Positions 1 to 6,726 of a stretch of 8,859 nt of DNA are shown here, piece after piece. Both the position numbers and the translations under genes were made by a program. The DNA comes from Bryobacterales bacterium. Lineage in GTDB: Bacteria > Acidobacteriota > Terriglobia > Bryobacterales > Bryobacteraceae. The notes beneath the pieces were generated by a model. The model saw only the letters and a list, made by a program, of their open reading frames with translations, had not been told where the DNA came from and ran no database searches. Location: contig PMEV01000407.1 of the NCBI GenBank assembly GCA_003154855.1, forward strand, positions 1,779 through 10,637. The letters run 5' to 3'. The stretch's first letter is position 1, and the number at the start of each line of letters is the position of its first letter.

Positions 1-590
1 GCGGCCTCGGCGTCCTGAACCAGTTCCAGGCACAACCGTTCCGGATAGGTGATCCGGGCATCGTAGTAAGTCGCGGTGCAGATCACCTCGGGATTCAAAG
101 CGGGCCGCAGCACCAGGGCCGCCCGCGGGGAGCGGAACCGGTGCCGCGGCAGCGGGGAGTTGCGGCCGGCGAGAAAATCGTACAGCAGCAGCCCGGTCTT
201 GATAAGGAGGGCGCCCCGATTGCCCGGATGGGCGGGCCATCCCAGCAGATTCCGGATGCCCGGGACGATCCCCGAGGTCCAGTTGAAGATCGGAATGGTG
301 GTGGGCAGCGGCTTGACGTAGTGGGGCGCGTTTCTCAGCAGCAGGTTCCGCTCCCGGAGGGACTCCCGCACCAGACGGAATTCGGCGTTTTCCAGATAGC
401 GGAGGCCGCCGTGAATGACACGCGTCATGGCGGCGCTGGCGCCCGCGCAGAAGTCGGACTTCTCGACCAGCAGGACATCGATTCCCTGGAGCGCCAGCTC
501 ATTGAACAGCCCGATTCCGTTGATGCCCCCGCCCACGATCAGGACGGAGACATTGGGGCGATCGCGAAGCGAGGCGAATACTGGCCGCAT
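1..590 (-). CDS. glpD: FAD-dependent glycerol-3-phosphate dehydrogenase, N-terminal part (cut by window edge)
   Basis: GlpD-type enzymes oxidise sn-glycerol-3-phosphate to dihydroxyacetone phosphate at the inner face of the cytoplasmic membrane and pass electrons to quinone. The 196 visible codons read on the minus strand and run off the left edge. An FAD-binding Rossmann start (VLIVGGGINGIGLFNELALQ, residues 16-35) is followed by the FAD-ribose acidic residue in LLVEKSDF (40-47). Then comes the family signature IHGGLRYLE (59-67), with FRLVRESLRERNLLL and APHYVKPLPTTIPI after it. YYDARI...RLCLELVQDA near the edge also fits GlpD. About 20 extra residues (roughly 102-125) lie between the IPI motif and the LLLYDFLAG segment compared with the E. 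coli protein as I remember it. The start is well bounded: an in-frame TAG lies at 606-608 and ATG 588-590 is the first Met after it. The Shine-Dalgarno is weak (GGAA, 5 nt away). A poor extended -10 (TGGTACAGT) lies just upstream. The C-terminal half cannot be judged. Confidence 0.86.
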   Translation of the reverse strand, partial: MRPVFASLRDRPNVSVLIVGGGINGIGLFNELALQGIDVLLVEKSDFCAGASAAMTRVIHGGLRYLENAEFRLVRESLRERNLLLRNAPHYVKPLPTTIPIFNWTSGIVPGIRNLLGWPAHPGNRGALLIKTGLLLYDFLAGRNSPLPRHRFRSPRAALVLRPALNPEVICTATYYDARITYPERLCLELVQDAEA

Positions 591-686
591 TTGGGTTCCG
601 GAAAACTAAGACTGTACCACGCATTCCCGTTTGAGGTTCGCGCCGGGCAGTGGTTGGCCCGCAGTGGTCGCGACTCGCCCTGCGGA

Positions 687-715
687 GCGCGCGCCGCGAC
701 CACCGCGGCGCGCGC
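687..715. terminator. Perfect 12-bp GC hairpin between the receptor gene and glpD
   Basis: GCGCGCGCCGCG (687-698) and its exact reverse complement CGCGGCGCGCGC (704-715) flank a 5-nt ACCAC loop. A second, overlapping pairing is possible: GTGGTCGCG (664-672) with CGCGACCAC (695-703), so two structures could compete. No T-run follows on either strand, so this is not a textbook intrinsic terminator. It sits 3' of the receptor gene and 5' of glpD, both read on the minus strand. It may end or attenuate read-through, protect mRNA, or be a REP-like palindrome. Confidence 0.5.
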
Positions 716-751
716 GATACCGGAACCACTCCGGCCGGCGCCGGGACTATC

Positions 752-764
752 GGGGCGGAGCCCC
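752..764 (-). terminator. Small GC hairpin just after the receptor stop codon
   Basis: GGGGC (752-756), a 3-nt spacer and GCCCC (760-764) form a 5-bp stem starting about 5 nt beyond the TGA of the receptor gene (770-772). Its position fits a weak 3'-end stabiliser or part of a terminator together with the longer hairpin at 687-715. There is no T-tract, so termination is inferred from position only. Confidence 0.35.
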
Positions 765-769
765 AGACT

Positions 770-3700
770 TCAGAAGTACAGCTTCATCGCCAGTTGGATC
801 TGACGTGGCGCGGTGAACGACGTGATTTCCCCGAACGTGGAACTTGTAATGCTGGTGCCCGGGTTGTTCGCGTTGGCGTGATTCAGGAAGTTGAAGAAGT
901 CGGCGCGGATATCGACCTTCCAACGCTCGCCCAGCGCGAACCGTCTGGTCAAGGCGAGGTCGAAATTGATCTGGCCCGGACCGTACACGGCGTTTCGGCC
1001 GAGGTTGCCAAACTGGCCGCTGAACTGGGTGCATGTGGCGTTGGATCCCGCGCACTGGAATGCGGCGGGATTGAACCAGTACGACGGGTCGCCCGCTGGG
1101 ACTGTATAAACTTGGGTGGGCGCGATCACCTCGGGCCGATCCAGCCCCTGGCCGCTCAGGGAGATGTCCTTGCCGCCATCGGAAAGTTGGATCGGGTTGC
1201 CGGTGAAGATGTTGAGAATCGGCGAGAGTTGCCAGTCTTTCGTAACCGCCTTGGCGGCTCCACTGCCCAACCCGGGGCTCGTGGCTACCATCGTGGTGGT
1301 GAAAATCTGCCGGTGGTCGTAGCCGCAATTCCCCCGTTCGCCCTGGGCGCGGCTGAGCGAGTTTTGATAAAGGTAGCCCGCCAGTTCTCCCGCCATATCC
1401 CAGGAGCTTTCGCAATGGCTCCAGGTGTAAGTGCTTAGAACGGTGTAATGGTGGGCGAAGTGGCGTTCGATTGAAAGAAGCAGGCCGTTGTACTCGGAGT
1501 TCCCGCCGGGGTCGGTCTGCTGGATTTCGGCCCAATACTGCCCGGTGGCGGGATTGGTCAGGTATGTCAGGCGCCGCTGGTTGGTGTTCGCCGTGGTGGC
1601 GCCGGGCAAGGTTCCGTTGGCCTGATTGATATCTATCGAACCCCAGATATGCCGGCCCGCGTTACCCACGTAGTTCGCTTTGACCACCCAGTTTTCGGCA
1701 ATCTGCCGTTGGTAACTGAAATTCCACATCATCACCGAAGTGACCGGCAGGTTGCCCGGAATGCTGATGTAGGTGCCCCCCACGGGGAAGAGATGGGTGC
1801 CGGGGAACGGATCGCCCGTCTGGCCGGTCGCGGGCGAAACGTATTTCGCGAACGGATTGGAGAACTGCCCGCTGGTGAGCGTGATCGAAGAGACATACGG
1901 CGAATTGGTGGTCCAGCGCTCGGGATAGTACAGCATGACGGTATCGTGATTGAAACTGAACGACGCGCGAATGGTCTGCTTGCCATCTCCCTTAGGATCC
2001 CAAACCAGGCCGAGCCGGGGCGAGAAAGTGGCCCAGTGGGCTGCCGTGAAGGCCTTGCCGTATGGATCTTGCGCCGTGTCTCCCGCGAAAACGTCGCCCG
2101 CCGGAGCGCCGGGATAAACCGAGCTGTGCCACCCCTGGGTAAATAGGTTCCAATTGAACTGGCTGCCCCGCCCGTACTTGTCGTAAGCCGGCACGGAGGG
2201 TTCCCAACGCACGCCGATGTTTACGGTGAAATGCGGCGTGACGTGGATGGCATCCTGCGCGTAAGCGGCAACCACCGTCTGACGCAGGTAATCGGAGATG
2301 ACGTTTCCATCGATCAACTGCGAAAAACGGCCGATCAGCAGGTCCGCCAAGCCGTCGCCGGTTGTCGAGCCATTGAAAGTGAACATCCCGTTGGACTGCT
2401 GGTTGTTGTAAGAGTTGAACTGGTCCTTGCGGCCGTCGAATCCGAAACCCAGTTGGTGTCTGCCGCGGATGATGGAGTAATCGTCCGCGATCTGGTAGGT
2501 ATTGATGTCGAAATTCGCCAGGGCGCAGCTACCGCAGCCGATTCCGAACCCGCCGCCCGAGTAGCCGGTCACGCTGAGGTTCGTATAGTTCGGCATGTTG
2601 AGGAACATGTTCACGCCGAGGTCCGCCGGGCTGGGTAAGTTGAGCGGACCGGCGCGGTTGTCGCGGCGGCGGTCGAAGGTGGCGTGGAAGGAGTTGACCG
2701 AGTTCGCACTGAGGATATAGGTATCGCCAATGGTCATGGTCTGCGACTTGTCCCAGTTGCCGGCAGTTTGGGTGGTCAGCGCGTTGTGTCCATCGAAGAC
2801 CGGGAGCTGCAGGTAATCGTAGAGGAAGTAGCGGCCGAAGAACATGTGCTTCGAGCTGATGTTGTAATCGACTTTGCCGATCCATTGATCGTCGGGGTTG
2901 TTCGCCGGGACGCCGTAAACCACGGTGCCGCACGGACTCGAGGTGCTCGGGAAGTAGTTGGAGGCCAGCTTGAATCCGGCCGGATCGAACGAGGATACGG
3001 GAATCTGGTTGCCGGGGTACGGGTTGCCGTTCATGTCCTTCAGCGTCCGGGCCGTTTTCAGACAGCCGCCGTTCGCGGTGGAGGCATCCACCACGCTGAA
3101 GTTGCCTGTCAGCGTCGCGGCGGTCGGGACATAAGCGGTGTTTGCGTTCGGGTCGCTACGCTGCCGGGTACCCTCGTAGCCGCCGAAGAAAAAGAGCTTA
3201 TCCTTGATGATCCTGCCCCCGGCAACGCCGCCGAACTGGTTGCGCTTCAGAGAGTCCCGGGCGGGTTGCGAAGTATAGATCCCTTTGGGCCGCCCGTTCA
3301 GGTCGCGATTGCGGAAGAAGTCAAATACGTCGCCGTGGAAGGAGTTGCCGCCGGACTTGGTGACGATGTTGACCACGCCCCCCGGGTGCAATCCGTATTG
3401 GGCCGCCAAACCGGTGGTTTGCACGCTGAACTCCATGACCGCGTCCGGGAACGGAAAGGGCAGATTCACGTTGCTGAAGGCGTCGTTGTTGTCGCCGCCA
3501 TCTAGAAGGAAATTGATGCCGTTGGCCTGGCTGCCGGCGACGGAATACTGGCCTGAACCGTTAGATCCCTGGATGTTCTTGCTGCCGGTAAGGTCGTTTC
3601 CGTTGATGGTCATGACGGAGGTGGAAAAGCCGGTAATCTTCAGCAAGTCGGCGGGATTGCGGCCGTTGAGCGGCAGGTCGACCAGCCTTTGCTCGTCCAC

Positions 3701-4144
3701 CACCTGGGCGACGGAATTGTCTTTGGTTTCCACCTGGGCGGCGTTGGCGATGACCTCCACGCTCTCGGTCACCGAGCCGATTTGCAGAGTAATGGGGATG
3801 CTTCGGTTGCTGGCCACTTCCAGCTCGATGCCCTTCTGCACGTAAGTCTTGAAACCGTGAGCGGAGGCTTCCAGTTGATAGGGCCCGATCGCAAGGTTGG
3901 GGAGCGCATAGCGGCCGGTCACATCCGTGCTGGCCGAGCGCACCTGTTGATTGTCCAAGTTGATGGCCTTGACCTGCGCGCCGGCAACTGCCTGGCCGCT
4001 CGGGTCGGTGACGTATCCGTCGATTTCCGCGACGGCCACCTGTTGCGCCATGACGGCGGGCGCCAGGAGGCCGAACACCGCAAGAGCCAGCACAATGCTC
4101 GCCGCTCTGCTTCTAAGATCTGCGCAGACCTTTGAAAGGAACAT
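770..4144 (-). CDS. Oar-like TonB-dependent outer-membrane receptor with carboxypeptidase-regulatory domain
   Basis: An 1124-residue outer-membrane beta-barrel receptor for energised uptake or binding of large ligands. A signal peptide with a hydrophobic core (about 16-30) ends near VMA-QQ (33/34). It is followed by a CarboxypepD_reg-like beta-sandwich (about 37-120: AEIDGYVTDPSGQAVAGAQV, then TGRYALPNL). A TonB plug follows (about 130-265), with the linker VVDEQRLVDLPLNGRNP, LLDGGDNND and PGGVVNIVTKSGGNSFHG. The rest, from about 270, is barrel, ending in MKLYF, the terminal aromatic typical of barrel proteins. Size and order match the large receptor family expanded in Acidobacteriota; ligand specificity cannot be read from sequence. 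The ATG at 4142-4144 has a good Shine-Dalgarno (AGAGGA, about 7 nt away). Four closely spaced cysteines (two in GIGCGSC) are unusual but unexplained. It is divergent from the gntR-type gene and preceded by a strong promoter with operator-like repeats, which suggests it is that regulator's main target. Confidence 0.94.
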   Translation of the reverse strand: MFLSKVCADLRSRAASIVLALAVFGLLAPAVMAQQVAVAEIDGYVTDPSGQAVAGAQVKAINLDNQQVRSASTDVTGRYALPNLAIGPYQLEASAHGFKTYVQKGIELEVASNRSIPITLQIGSVTESVEVIANAAQVETKDNSVAQVVDEQRLVDLPLNGRNPADLLKITGFSTSVMTINGNDLTGSKNIQGSNGSGQYSVAGSQANGINFLLDGGDNNDAFSNVNLPFPFPDAVMEFSVQTTGLAAQYGLHPGGVVNIVTKSGGNSFHGDVFDFFRNRDLNGRPKGIYTSQPARDSLKRNQFGGVAGGRIIKDKLFFFGGYEGTRQRSDPNANTAYVPTAATLTGNFSVVDASTANGGCLKTARTLKDMNGNPYPGNQIPVSSFDPAGFKLASNYFPSTSSPCGTVVYGVPANNPDDQWIGKVDYNISSKHMFFGRYFLYDYLQLPVFDGHNALTTQTAGNWDKSQTMTIGDTYILSANSVNSFHATFDRRRDNRAGPLNLPSPADLGVNMFLNMPNYTNLSVTGYSGGGFGIGCGSCALANFDINTYQIADDYSIIRGRHQLGFGFDGRKDQFNSYNNQQSNGMFTFNGSTTGDGLADLLIGRFSQLIDGNVISDYLRQTVVAAYAQDAIHVTPHFTVNIGVRWEPSVPAYDKYGRGSQFNWNLFTQGWHSSVYPGAPAGDVFAGDTAQDPYGKAFTAAHWATFSPRLGLVWDPKGDGKQTIRASFSFNHDTVMLYYPERWTTNSPYVSSITLTSGQFSNPFAKYVSPATGQTGDPFPGTHLFPVGGTYISIPGNLPVTSVMMWNFSYQRQIAENWVVKANYVGNAGRHIWGSIDINQANGTLPGATTANTNQRRLTYLTNPATGQYWAEIQQTDPGGNSEYNGLLLSIERHFAHHYTVLSTYTWSHCESSWDMAGELAGYLYQNSLSRAQGERGNCGYDHRQIFTTTMVATSPGLGSGAAKAVTKDWQLSPILNIFTGNPIQLSDGGKDISLSGQGLDRPEVIAPTQVYTVPAGDPSYWFNPAAFQCAGSNATCTQFSGQFGNLGRNAVYGPGQINFDLALTRRFALGERWKVDIRADFFNFLNHANANNPGTSITSSTFGEITSFTAPRQIQLAMKLYF

Positions 4145-4526
4145 CGTTGTGTCCTCTTTTCCCCTTCGCGGATCGAAAGCCCGCGATAAGATAAACGTTA
4201 GTCTCCAACTCTCGATAACCTACCCGCCGTTCGATCAGCGGCTTGAGAGCCTGTTGCCGGCCGGCATCGGCCGGCGCCGCCGGGAAGCTCCTTGTTTCTT
4301 CGCGGCGTGCGAAGTACGAGGAATTCACCCCACTCTGCACCGGCATTGCCTCTGCATTGGGCGCCATGCCTCCATGCCTCCCGTTTCTTCCGTCGGCGTC
4401 GCACCTTCGAGTCTGGGGTTGCGCTCAAGGGCCTTCACCGCTGGGCGCAGGAACCATTGCGCTCCTTAGCCGGGGCTTCCCTTTCGGGTTAGGGCCAATG
4501 ATGCACTAGCCATGATGCATTATCCA
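4145..4526 (-). promoter_or_regulatory. Long structured 5' leader of the receptor mRNA
   Basis: If transcription starts about 7 nt past the -10 box, roughly 380 nt precede the receptor start codon. Stem-loops readable in minus-strand RNA include a GAAA-capped CCC/GGG hairpin (4479-4488), GCGCA/TGCGC around an 8-nt loop (about 4445-4462), and CTTCGC/GCGAAG with a 5-nt loop (4298-4314). There is also an 8-bp stem GCCGGCCG/CGGCCGGC with a 4-nt loop (4256-4275), GGCT/AGCC with a 4-nt loop (4240-4251), and CGCGG/CCGCG (4167-4185) only about 10 nt before the Shine-Dalgarno. A tandem 8-mer (4366-4381) lies in the middle. I recognise no known riboswitch consensus. High GC makes chance hairpins common, so a function is inferred only from leader length and from the last hairpin lying close to the ribosome-binding site. 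Confidence 0.4.
4366..4381. repeat. Tandem 8-mer, two copies
   Basis: ATGCCTCC occurs twice back to back. Read on the minus strand it gives GGAGGCATGGAGGCAT, two Shine-Dalgarno-like GGAGG motifs each followed by ATG. It may matter for translation of a leader ORF or be a replication-slippage product. Confidence 0.6.
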
Positions 4527-4540
4527 TGATGCAGTATATC
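4499..4540. promoter_or_regulatory. Three 14-bp direct repeats, probable GntR/FCD operator
   Basis: TGATGCACTAGCCA (4499-4512), TGATGCATTATCCA (4513-4526) and TGATGCAGTATATC (4527-4540) follow each other with an exact 14-bp period; the first 10 bases differ at only one position. Units 2 and 3 together also form an imperfect 18-bp dyad, TGCATnATCCATnATGCA (4516-4533). The array covers the -10 element and start point of the receptor promoter and runs about 25 bp into the transcript. Bound protein there would block RNA polymerase, so repression is expected. The divergent GntR/FCD gene is the natural candidate to bind it. Binding is inferred. Confidence 0.65.
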
Positions 4541-4560
4541 CAACATTGGACTATTGTCAA
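4533..4560 (-). promoter_or_regulatory. Near-consensus sigma-70 promoter for the receptor gene
   Basis: On the minus strand, TTGACA (4560-4555, a perfect -35) is followed after 16 bp by TATACT (4538-4533, five of six -10 bases). The expected start point is about 4525-4527. The 16-bp spacer contains the inverted repeat TCCAA-CA-TTGGA (4539-4550). A promoter this strong under overlapping repeats is typical of a tightly repressed, inducible gene. Confidence 0.72.
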
Positions 4561-4950
4561 GACCGTTTTTAGGCTCCCAGCCCGGTCAGCCGCCCTTTCG
4601 GGAATTGCCCGCAGCGCGACTGGGGGCGGTACAGAGGCTCTGCGTCGAGGGCGGAGTCGGCGTTCCCGCTCGGCGTGGAGCGACAACGGCTCCCGGCGGG
4701 TTGCCCTTTTGGCAAGGGCGTGTTCCGGCATCTCAGTTGCGCTGGCGGCTCCCTCCGATGCAAGATGGATGATGGATGGGGTGGGGCGCACACTTCGCGC
4801 CTGTCGATCAGGCCAGACCGCCGATGGCGGGCGGAGCGCCACTTCGAAGGGGCAGATGCCGCGCCAGAGCGCCGGTAGCGGCCTGGCGGTGCAGTCTCCG
4901 ATAGCCGGGAGTTTTCACACTTTGCCTCACTTCGTGCCGAACTGCGCAGG
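4561..4950. other. Intergenic stretch upstream of the GntR-type gene
   Basis: No convincing gene is seen in these 390 bp. A tandem heptamer GATGGAT occurs twice (4764-4777), just after a GATGCA that partly resembles the operator repeats. Two mutually exclusive short hairpins can form at 4701-4719. A poor plus-strand promoter (TTGGAC at 4546-4551, 17 bp, TTAGGC) could serve the regulator gene and would leave it a leader of about 370 nt, but no promoter is clear. Confidence 0.4.
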
Positions 4951-5637
4951 ATGAACATGGACGTAGCGCCAATCAAGCCGGTCACACTCAGACATCGGAT
5001 CGTGGAGGTTATCAGGCAAGCGATCACCTCGGGCGATCTCAGCCCGGGAGATAGAATTGTCGAGTTGCGGCTGGCCAAGCAGTTGGGCGTCGGAAATACC
5101 GCTGTGCGGGAAGCGCTCTTCGAGTTGGAGCGGGCCGGCCTGGTCACCCGAATTCCCAACAAGGGCAGCTTCATCACCAAGATGACTATGGAGGACGCTC
5201 AACAGATCTTCCGTGTCAGAAAGGAACTCGAAGGTCTGGCCGTTGAACTGGCTGCGGAGCACATTTCGTCCAGCGACCTCGACCAGTTGCAGAGCCTGGT
5301 GGACACCATGAAGACTGCCGCTGAAACGAGCGATATCGAGCGCTTTTACCAGAGCGACCTCGAGTTTCACCGCACGCTTTGGCAACTGTCCGGCAACCGC
5401 TATCTGGCCAGCAGCCTGGAGACGATCGTGGTGCCTCTTTTCGCCTTCTTCCTCATCCGTACGCGGATGGATTACAGGATCGACTTGCTGGGCAGCGCGG
5501 AACGCCATCGTCGACTTCTCGACACCATCAGGAACAGGGACCGGGTCAGAGATCGCATGACCGCCTCCTTGGACTCTTCCGAGTTCTTCTGGGAGCAGGC
5601 AGGACACGCGCTGGCCGGTCCGCCGCCGAGTCAATAG
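4951..5637 (+). CDS. GntR-family transcriptional regulator, FCD (FadR) subfamily
   Basis: A 228-residue DNA-binding regulator. The N-terminal winged helix-turn-helix (about 11-77) shows IRQAITSGDLSPGDRIVE, LAKQLGVGNTAVREALFELE and GLVTRIPNKGSFI, close to the GntR pattern. The C-terminal all-helical FCD domain (about 82-210) normally binds a small organic acid through a metal held by one Asp and three His. Here D136 and H140 (DLEFH) and H186 (ERHRRLL) are present, but no His follows in the last helix where the third is expected; D208 is near that place. The annotated start is ATG 4951. The in-frame ATG at 4957 may be the true one because AGGA (4948-4951) is 5 nt before it and nothing comparable precedes 4951. 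It is divergent from the receptor gene and probably represses it through the repeats at 4499-4540. It ends 66 bp from the convergent propeller gene, with no clear terminator between them. Confidence 0.93.
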   Translation: MNMDVAPIKPVTLRHRIVEVIRQAITSGDLSPGDRIVELRLAKQLGVGNTAVREALFELERAGLVTRIPNKGSFITKMTMEDAQQIFRVRKELEGLAVELAAEHISSSDLDQLQSLVDTMKTAAETSDIERFYQSDLEFHRTLWQLSGNRYLASSLETIVVPLFAFFLIRTRMDYRIDLLGSAERHRRLLDTIRNRDRVRDRMTASLDSSEFFWEQAGHALAGPPPSQ

Positions 5638-5703
5638 CGTATTCCCGCCGAAATCCCGCTGTTTCTCGCGAAGAGATGTGGGGAGGGCGATGAAGGGCAG
5701 CGG

Positions 5704-6714
5704 CTATTTCAGATCTCCGAAATGCACCGCCTCGGGAACGCCGGGCTCATCCAGCAACTGAATCGTGGTGGAGGGACCGAGGTCCACCGGGTTCCCCCAC
5801 GCGCGCAAGGCCCAGACCACTCTCTTGTCCGGGGTGACTTCCAGCGCCTGAACCGGCGCCGTGGCGGGATCCGCTGGGCCATTCCACTGATTGAACCAGG
5901 TATTGATCAGCGTGTTCCCGTTGGGCAACCGTTTCGCGATTTGCATCGAGTTGAACAGATAGTCAGGCACGTCGGCGGGCGTAAACTCCCACACGGTAGC
6001 CCCGGCCGGGTTCACCTCGCGGACCAGTCCCGCGCCGGCGATGAGGGTGTTCCCGTTCTTCAAACGCTCCGCCGACCAGGTGGCGGCTCCCGGCGAGTAC
6101 GACCAGAGTTCCTTGCCGTTCGAATCGTATTCCACGACCTTGTTCAGGTCCATGTGCGCCACCAGCAACGTGCCGGCCTCGGTGAGCCGGGCATGCCGGA
6201 AGTGGCCGTGTACGCTTTTCGGATTCTTGACCGGAACGACGAACTCGCGCTCGGTCTTGCCGGTCGCGATGTTCACGACTACCACCTTGGCGGGGTCGCC
6301 GTTTTGGACGTACAGCACCTTATCCTTGCCGATCGGCTGCGCCGTGTGTATCTCAGTGCCCGGCGGAGCGTCATAGTTCCAGAGCACCTTCTTGTTCCGG
6401 TCGATCAGCGTCACGCCGAATTGGTGCGTGAAGAGCACGTCGCCGTTAGAAGCGAGCACGGCGTCGCTGATTTCGCCCTTTCCCGTGGGACCGTGAAACT
6501 CCCAAACGATCTGGCCCTTTCGCACAATGTACATGTCCTGCGACTTGGCCTCTCCGGCGTAGAAGAAATCGTGCTGCGCCAGACCGATGCCGGGCAGGAG
6601 GCTGGGAAAGGCGGGCTTTTCCGCCGCGGGTTTGGCGTCCTGTCCAGGCATAGTACACAGGGCGCCCGCCGACAGGATCAGGGTGATGCATCGTAGAGTT
6701 GGTTTGTTCTTCAT
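5704..6714 (-). CDS. Secreted PQQ-like beta-propeller protein
   Basis: A 336-residue exported protein of the quinoprotein-like propeller superfamily. A signal peptide (Lys-rich start, hydrophobic TLILSAGALC at 11-20) is followed by repeated beta-sheet blades. Each carries a GNTLI- or GDVLF-type strand, then an EYDSNGKELWSYS- or EVNPAGATVWEF-type strand. ERLKNGNTLI and KRLPNGNTLI are clear copies. The cysteine at residue 20 lacks a proper lipobox, so lipoprotein status is doubtful. I see no catalytic signature of methanol or glucose dehydrogenases, and the length is short for them; a binding or scaffold role, or an arylsulfotransferase-like fold, are alternatives. It is translationally coupled to the upstream glycosidase: AGGA follows that gene's TGA directly and the ATG comes 5 nt later, a 9-nt intergenic gap. 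The function is therefore probably tied to the glycosidase substrate, which is inference. Confidence 0.82.
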   Translation of the reverse strand: MKNKPTLRCITLILSAGALCTMPGQDAKPAAEKPAFPSLLPGIGLAQHDFFYAGEAKSQDMYIVRKGQIVWEFHGPTGKGEISDAVLASNGDVLFTHQFGVTLIDRNKKVLWNYDAPPGTEIHTAQPIGKDKVLYVQNGDPAKVVVVNIATGKTEREFVVPVKNPKSVHGHFRHARLTEAGTLLVAHMDLNKVVEYDSNGKELWSYSPGAATWSAERLKNGNTLIAGAGLVREVNPAGATVWEFTPADVPDYLFNSMQIAKRLPNGNTLINTWFNQWNGPADPATAPVQALEVTPDKRVVWALRAWGNPVDLGPSTTIQLLDEPGVPEAVHFGDLK

Positions 6715-6726
6715 CGGATTCCTTCA
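6714..6726 (-). promoter_or_regulatory. Shine-Dalgarno of the propeller gene abutting the glycosidase stop codon
   Basis: On the minus strand the glycosidase TGA (6726-6724) runs straight into AGGA, followed by ATCCG and the ATG of the propeller gene. Ribosomes ending on the first gene would re-initiate on the second, giving coupled, roughly matched output. Confidence 0.7.

Noticed and set aside
141..803. Plus-strand open frame of 220 codons at the left end
   Set aside because: It is antisense to the clear GlpD coding sequence (FAD motif and GGLRYLE signature on the other strand) and runs through the hairpin region.
650..1438. Long open frames antisense to the receptor gene (also 1649-2146, 2231-2638, 2684-3505, 3285-3845, 3689-4135)
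   Set aside because: They lie fully opposite a well-supported receptor gene, have low-complexity Arg/Gly/Val-rich content and no family resemblance; typical shadows in high-GC DNA.
4145..4526. Known riboswitch classes (cobalamin, c-di-GMP, TPP) in the receptor leader
   Set aside because: No conserved core of these classes could be found by eye; only generic hairpins are visible.
4927..5634. Minus-strand open frame opposite the GntR-type gene
   Set aside because: The plus strand encodes an unmistakable GntR/FCD protein; the antisense frame shows no motif.
5638..5703. Bidirectional terminator between the convergent regulator and propeller genes
   Set aside because: Only a 4-bp TCTC/GAGA stem at 5664-5676 with no T-run; too weak to call.
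5722..6696. Plus-strand open frames opposite the propeller and glycosidase genes (also 6883-7422, 7540-8394)
   Set aside because: They mirror the coding frame of the minus-strand genes, with no domain seen and no ribosome-binding site worth noting.
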